This document shows positions 41,105-44,665 of a stretch of DNA of 44,665 bases, piece by piece; position 1 is the stretch's first letter, and each line of letters begins with the position of its first letter. The stretch covers positions 1 through 44,665 of the forward strand of contig JAEWAE010000078.1 of assembly GCA_023391835.1 (NCBI GenBank), read 5' to 3'. The position numbers and the translations under genes were made by a program. The notes beneath the pieces are model-generated. The model did no database searches and was not told where the DNA came from. It saw only the letters and a program-made list of their open reading frames with translations. Origin of the DNA: Bacillota bacterium (lineage in GTDB: Bacteria > Bacillota > Clostridia > Oscillospirales > Ethanoligenentaceae).

Positions 41105-42133
41105 ATGATGAATACGATCCGACTGATGCACACCCCGGCCATCCCCAATCTGCCCTGGCAGGCGGCTCCGGCGGGTGGGCACGAGCTGCCGCTGTGGCGG
41201 TATTCGGAAAACCCCATGATCGGCCGCAATCCTCTGCCGGGTGTGGCACGCATTTTCAACAGCGCCGTCGTGCCCTATGAGGGGGGATTTGTTGGTGTTT
41301 TCCGCGGGGAACAGACCAACGGCGTACCGCATATATACCTCGGGCACAGCCGGGACGGCATTCGTTGGGCATATGACCTTGACAGATTATCATTCGTTGA
41401 CGGAAGCAGCAAGCCTTTCAATCCCCGTTATGCCTATGACCCCCGTTTAGTGAAGCTGGAGGACGCCTATTACATCATCTGGTGTCAGGATTTTTACGGT
41501 GCCGCCATCGGCATGGCTAAAACCACCGATTTCAAAGTCTTTACCCGGCTGGAAAACCCGTTCATTCCCTTCAACCGCAACGCCGTGCTGTTCCCCCGCC
41601 GGGTCGGCGGTCAATACCTGCTGTTGTCGCGTCCCAGCGACAGCGGGCACACGCCTTTCGGCGACATCTTTCTCAGCGAAAGCCCCGATCTTATTCATTG
41701 GGGCCGGCACCGCCATGTGATGGGACGCGGCAGCAACTGGTGGGAATCCCTGAAAATCGGCGCGGGCGCCGCACCGATCGAAACCAGCGAGGGGTGGCTG
41801 CTATTCTACCACGGGGTGACCGGCACCTGCAACGGCTACGTTTACAGCATCGGCGGGGCCATTCTGGATATCGACCATCCGTCGGTGGTCAAATACCGAT
41901 GCGAAACATTTCTGCTCACACCCGAAACGTGGTATGAGGAGCGCGGCTTCGTACCGAATGTCACATTCCCCTGCGCGGCGCTTTGCGACGCCGACACGGG
42001 GCGCATCGCGATTTATTACGGTGCCGCCGACACTTACGTGGGGCTTGCTTTTACCACTGTGGATGAAGTCGTCGGCTACATACAGGCCCACAGCGTACTT
42101 TCACCCGCCGACTCGGAAGAGGGCCGCCGCTGA
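41105..42133 (+). CDS. Beta-1,4-mannooligosaccharide phosphorylase (GH130, subfamily 2-like)
   Basis: The 342-residue GH130 enzyme should split beta-1,4-manno-oligosaccharides with phosphate to mannose 1-phosphate and a shorter chain. Family marks are YSENPMIGRNPLPGVARIFNSA, FRGEQTNGVPHIYLGHSRDG, the catalytic Asp in AYDPRLVKLEDAYYI, and GAGAAPIETSEGWLLFYHGV. It is shorter than the partner enzyme at 43344, as expected for RaMP2-type proteins. AAAGGAA precedes its ATG. Exact chain-length preference is not readable. Confidence 0.9.
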   Translation: MMNTIRLMHTPAIPNLPWQAAPAGGHELPLWRYSENPMIGRNPLPGVARIFNSAVVPYEGGFVGVFRGEQTNGVPHIYLGHSRDGIRWAYDLDRLSFVDGSSKPFNPRYAYDPRLVKLEDAYYIIWCQDFYGAAIGMAKTTDFKVFTRLENPFIPFNRNAVLFPRRVGGQYLLLSRPSDSGHTPFGDIFLSESPDLIHWGRHRHVMGRGSNWWESLKIGAGAAPIETSEGWLLFYHGVTGTCNGYVYSIGGAILDIDHPSVVKYRCETFLLTPETWYEERGFVPNVTFPCAALCDADTGRIAIYYGAADTYVGLAFTTVDEVVGYIQAHSVLSPADSEEGRR

Positions 42134-42184
42134 ATTATGCCGTATCACTCCACACCCACAACCAATGAAACAGAGGAACTTGCT

Positions 42185-43363
42185 ATGCTGTATGACGAAG
42201 TGGACGGCATGCTGACCCAGACCCTCATTCCTTTCTGGAAAAGCCTGCGGGATGACACAAACGGCGGGTATTACGGCGGGGTGAGCTATGATCTCACAGT
42301 CAGCCCCGAGGCGGAAAAAGGCTGCATTCTCAACAGCCGTATTCTTTGGTTCTTTTCCACGGCGGCCCAGCTGCTGCACCGGCCGGATCTGCTGGATGAG
42401 GCAAAACATGCCTACGTTTTTCTGCGGGAGCGCTGTCTCGATAAAGACTGCGGAGGCGTCTTCTGGAGCGTCACATATGACGGCAGACCGGCGGATTCCA
42501 CTAAGCACACCTACAATCAGGCCTTTGCGATCTACGCGCTCGCGGCCTATTATGAGGCCGGCGGCGACGCCCAGGCGCTGGCGCTGGCGCAGGCTATTTA
42601 CCGGTTGATCGAGACCCGCTGCACCGACGAAATCGGGTATCTGGAAGCGTTCGACCGCCAATTCCGTCCCGTTTCCAATGATAAGCTGTCGGAAAACGGC
42701 GTGACGGCGGAAAAGACCATGAATACGCTGCTGCATGTGTTTGAGGGCTACTCCGGGCTGTATCATACCACTCATGACGCCGCCGTGGGCCGGAGCATGC
42801 GGCGCATCCTGGAAATTTTCCTGAAAAGTGTGTACAACCCCGAAAAGCGGCGTCAGGAGGTCTTTTTTGACCGCACGATGCACAGCATCCTGGATCTCCA
42901 CTCCTACGGCCACGACATCGAGACCTCCTGGCTGATGGATTGGGGCTGCTCGCTGCTGGAAGACCCGGCACTGACCGCCCGGCTGTCGCCGGTGACCGCC
43001 GCTCTGGCGGAAAACGTCTATCGTACCGCCTATCACGATCACTCGCTCTGGAACGAATGCGACCGCGGAATCGAAAACAGGCATCGGGTCTGGTGGGTCC
43101 AGGCGGAGGGTATGCTGGGCTTTCTGCACGCCTGGCAGAAAGAGCCGCAGCACACCGAGTACCGGGAAGCGGCCGAAGACATCTGGGAGTATATCAAAAC
43201 CTATCTGGTCGATCCGCGTCCTCATTCGGAATGGTTCTGGGAAGTGGGCGACGACGGCAAGCCTATTGCGGGCCGGCCGATTGTGGAACCCTGGAAATGC
43301 CCCTATCACAACGGACGCATGTGCATGGAGGTCATGAAACAGTATGGGAAAACTGCACGCTGA
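42185..43363 (+). CDS. Cellobiose 2-epimerase (AGE family)
   Basis: The 392-residue enzyme should convert the reducing-end mannose of beta-1,4-mannobiose to glucose, giving mannosyl-glucose. It has the (alpha/alpha)6 barrel of N-acylglucosamine 2-epimerases, with HTYNQAFAIYALAAYY, EKTMNTLLHVFEGYSGLY, SYGHDIETSWLMDWG and RVWWVQAEGMLGFL carrying the conserved His and Glu residues. AGAGGAA lies seven bases before the ATG at 42185; an ATG at 42137 is unsupported. It overlaps the next gene by 20 bases. Confidence 0.92.
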   Translation: MLYDEVDGMLTQTLIPFWKSLRDDTNGGYYGGVSYDLTVSPEAEKGCILNSRILWFFSTAAQLLHRPDLLDEAKHAYVFLRERCLDKDCGGVFWSVTYDGRPADSTKHTYNQAFAIYALAAYYEAGGDAQALALAQAIYRLIETRCTDEIGYLEAFDRQFRPVSNDKLSENGVTAEKTMNTLLHVFEGYSGLYHTTHDAAVGRSMRRILEIFLKSVYNPEKRRQEVFFDRTMHSILDLHSYGHDIETSWLMDWGCSLLEDPALTARLSPVTAALAENVYRTAYHDHSLWNECDRGIENRHRVWWVQAEGMLGFLHAWQKEPQHTEYREAAEDIWEYIKTYLVDPRPHSEWFWEVGDDGKPIAGRPIVEPWKCPYHNGRMCMEVMKQYGKTAR

Positions 43364-44528
43364 TTACTATGCGGCGCGGGCGCGGCAGGAAAGGCTGCTC
43401 ACCCGGCGCAACCGGCCGAAAGAAAGCGGCAACGGCATTTACACCCGGTGGGAAAACCCGGTGCTGACGCGGGAAATGATCCCTGTCACCTGGCGCTATG
43501 ACCTGGACCGCGACGCCAACCCGCTCTTTATGGAACGGCTGGGCGTCAACGCCACTTTCAATTCCGGCGCTCTGCGTATTGGAAGCCGCTATTATCTGGT
43601 GGCCCGCATCGAGGGCAACGACCGCAAATCCTTTTTCGGCGTGGCCGAAAGCGACTCGCCGGTGGAGGGCTTCCGCTTCCATGACTACCCGGTGGAGCTG
43701 CCGGACACTTGCCCCGAAGAAGCGGATGTGTACGACATGCGGCTGACGCAGCATGAGGACGGCTGGATCTACGGCGTTTTCTGCTCGGAAAGCAAGGACA
43801 CTTCCACAGACGATATGTCGGCCGCCGTAGCGGCCGCCGGCATCGTACGCACGCGCGATCTGGAACACTGGGAACGGCTGAATAATTTGGTCACCGCCCA
43901 ATCGCCCCAGCAGCGCAACGTGGTCCTGCATCCGGAATTCGTGGATGGGCAGTACGCTTTTTACACCCGGCCGATGGACGGCTTCATTTCCACCGGTTCC
44001 GGCAGCGGCATCGGTTTCGGCCTTTGCCCGGATATCCGGCACGCAGTGATTGAAAAAGAAACCATTATCAATCCCAGACGGTTCCACACAATCACCGAGG
44101 ATAAAAACGGTGCCGGCGCCGTGCCCATCCGCACCGATCAGGGATGGCTGCACATCGCTCACGGTGTGCGCAGCACGGCGGCCGGTCTGCGCTATGTGCT
44201 CTATGCTTTCGCGACCGATCTGAAAGAGCCGTGGCGCGTAATCGCCGAGCCGGGCGGATATCTGCTGGCCCCTCGGGAAGAGGAACGGGTGGGTGATGTT
44301 TCCAATGTGGTTTTCTGCAACGGCGCGGTGACCGACGAGGATGGCAACCTCTATATCTATTATGCCTCCAGCGACACAAGGCTGCATGTGGCCTCCACTA
44401 CCGTGAGCCGCATGCTCGATTATGTATTCCACACGCCGTCGGATGCCCTGCGTTCCCACGACTGCGTCAGGCAGCGCTGCGAATTGATCCGCCGCAACCT
44501 GAAGCTTTTGGCCGAAAGTGCGAAATAG
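43344..44528 (+). CDS. 4-O-beta-D-mannosyl-D-glucose phosphorylase (GH130, subfamily 1-like)
   Basis: The 394-residue GH130 enzyme should phosphorolyse mannosyl-glucose to mannose 1-phosphate and glucose. Typical segments are RWENPVLTREMIPVTWRYDLD, NATFNSGALRIGSRYYLVARIEG, the catalytic Asp region EADVYDMRLTQHEDGWIYGVF, RNVVLHPEFVDGQYAFYTRPMDG and GAGAVPIRTDQGWLHIAHGV. The longer N-terminus fits RaMP1/MGP-type proteins. It overlaps the epimerase gene, so the last two steps are translationally linked. No clear terminator is visible in the 137 bases after it. Confidence 0.93.
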   Translation: MGKLHADYYAARARQERLLTRRNRPKESGNGIYTRWENPVLTREMIPVTWRYDLDRDANPLFMERLGVNATFNSGALRIGSRYYLVARIEGNDRKSFFGVAESDSPVEGFRFHDYPVELPDTCPEEADVYDMRLTQHEDGWIYGVFCSESKDTSTDDMSAAVAAAGIVRTRDLEHWERLNNLVTAQSPQQRNVVLHPEFVDGQYAFYTRPMDGFISTGSGSGIGFGLCPDIRHAVIEKETIINPRRFHTITEDKNGAGAVPIRTDQGWLHIAHGVRSTAAGLRYVLYAFATDLKEPWRVIAEPGGYLLAPREEERVGDVSNVVFCNGAVTDEDGNLYIYYASSDTRLHVASTTVSRMLDYVFHTPSDALRSHDCVRQRCELIRRNLKLLAESAK

Positions 44529-44665
44529 CGGCAATCTGAAACAGGTTTTAATACTCTGGCTTCCGATGCCCACAGGGGGAATACCCGCACAGGCCCCGCC
44601 TGCGTCATAGTGCATCACAGCGCCACCGACGGAAAAAGAGGCGCGGGGGGCCGCCCGGGCGAGGG

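Noticed and set aside
1..44665. CRISPR arrays, tRNA and rRNA genes
   Set aside because: No regularly spaced direct repeats, cloverleaf-like segments or rRNA landmarks were noticed on reading both strands; a covariance search could still find one.

Overview
The window looks like chromosomal DNA from a fairly GC-rich, carbohydrate-fermenting member of the Clostridia, probably a gut Oscillospiraceae/Ruminococcaceae-type bacterium. The evidence is strong AGGAGG ribosome sites, sigma-A promoters, rho-independent terminators, lipoprotein-type binding proteins, many glycan genes, a YhbD-bactofilin pair, YwbE, QueT behind a preQ1-type leader, and a cellobiose 2-epimerase with two GH130 phosphorylases as in Ruminococcus albus. 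I saw no rRNA, tRNA, CRISPR array, intact transposase or prophage.

Left part (1-8.5 kb): an ABC-F ATPase behind a promoter, leader peptide and terminator; queT behind a preQ1 riboswitch; an APH-fold protein with a degenerate catalytic loop; a GNAT-like protein; and a four-gene polar amino-acid ABC transporter with a terminator in its leader and a hairpin after the binding-protein gene.

Middle (8.5-24.6 kb): a sugar isomerase-like TIM barrel, a YdcF-like protein, ywbE, a GH123/DUF4091 protein, an SsuABC-type transporter with a structured leader I could not assign, the YhbD-bactofilin pair, a GH43 enzyme, a cupin, a glycerophosphodiesterase, a HAD phosphatase, a decayed heparinase-like gene, a GH78 rhamnosidase and an RmlD-like reductase.

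Island (24.6-26.8 kb): a clearly AT-rich stretch with three small minus-strand genes (GNAT, methyltransferase, transglutaminase-like). A related short repeat lies at or just after each gene end and another lies ahead of the first gene, with one outward promoter upstream. This is the most unusual part of the window. Beside it (26.9-27.2 kb) is a compact four-hairpin segment with its own promoter and terminator, a candidate small RNA, followed by a small helical protein overlapping a GGDEF gene.

Right part (28.3-44.6 kb): an LplABC-type carbohydrate transporter with a membrane-bound AraC-type sensor, an IS200-type transposase remnant, LacI and AraC regulators, and a beta-mannan operon. In that operon a binding protein and two permeases import manno-oligosaccharides, GH130_2 shortens them to mannose 1-phosphate, the AGE-family epimerase turns mannobiose into mannosyl-glucose, and GH130_1 phosphorolyses that disaccharide. 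The last 137 bases hold no gene that I can see.
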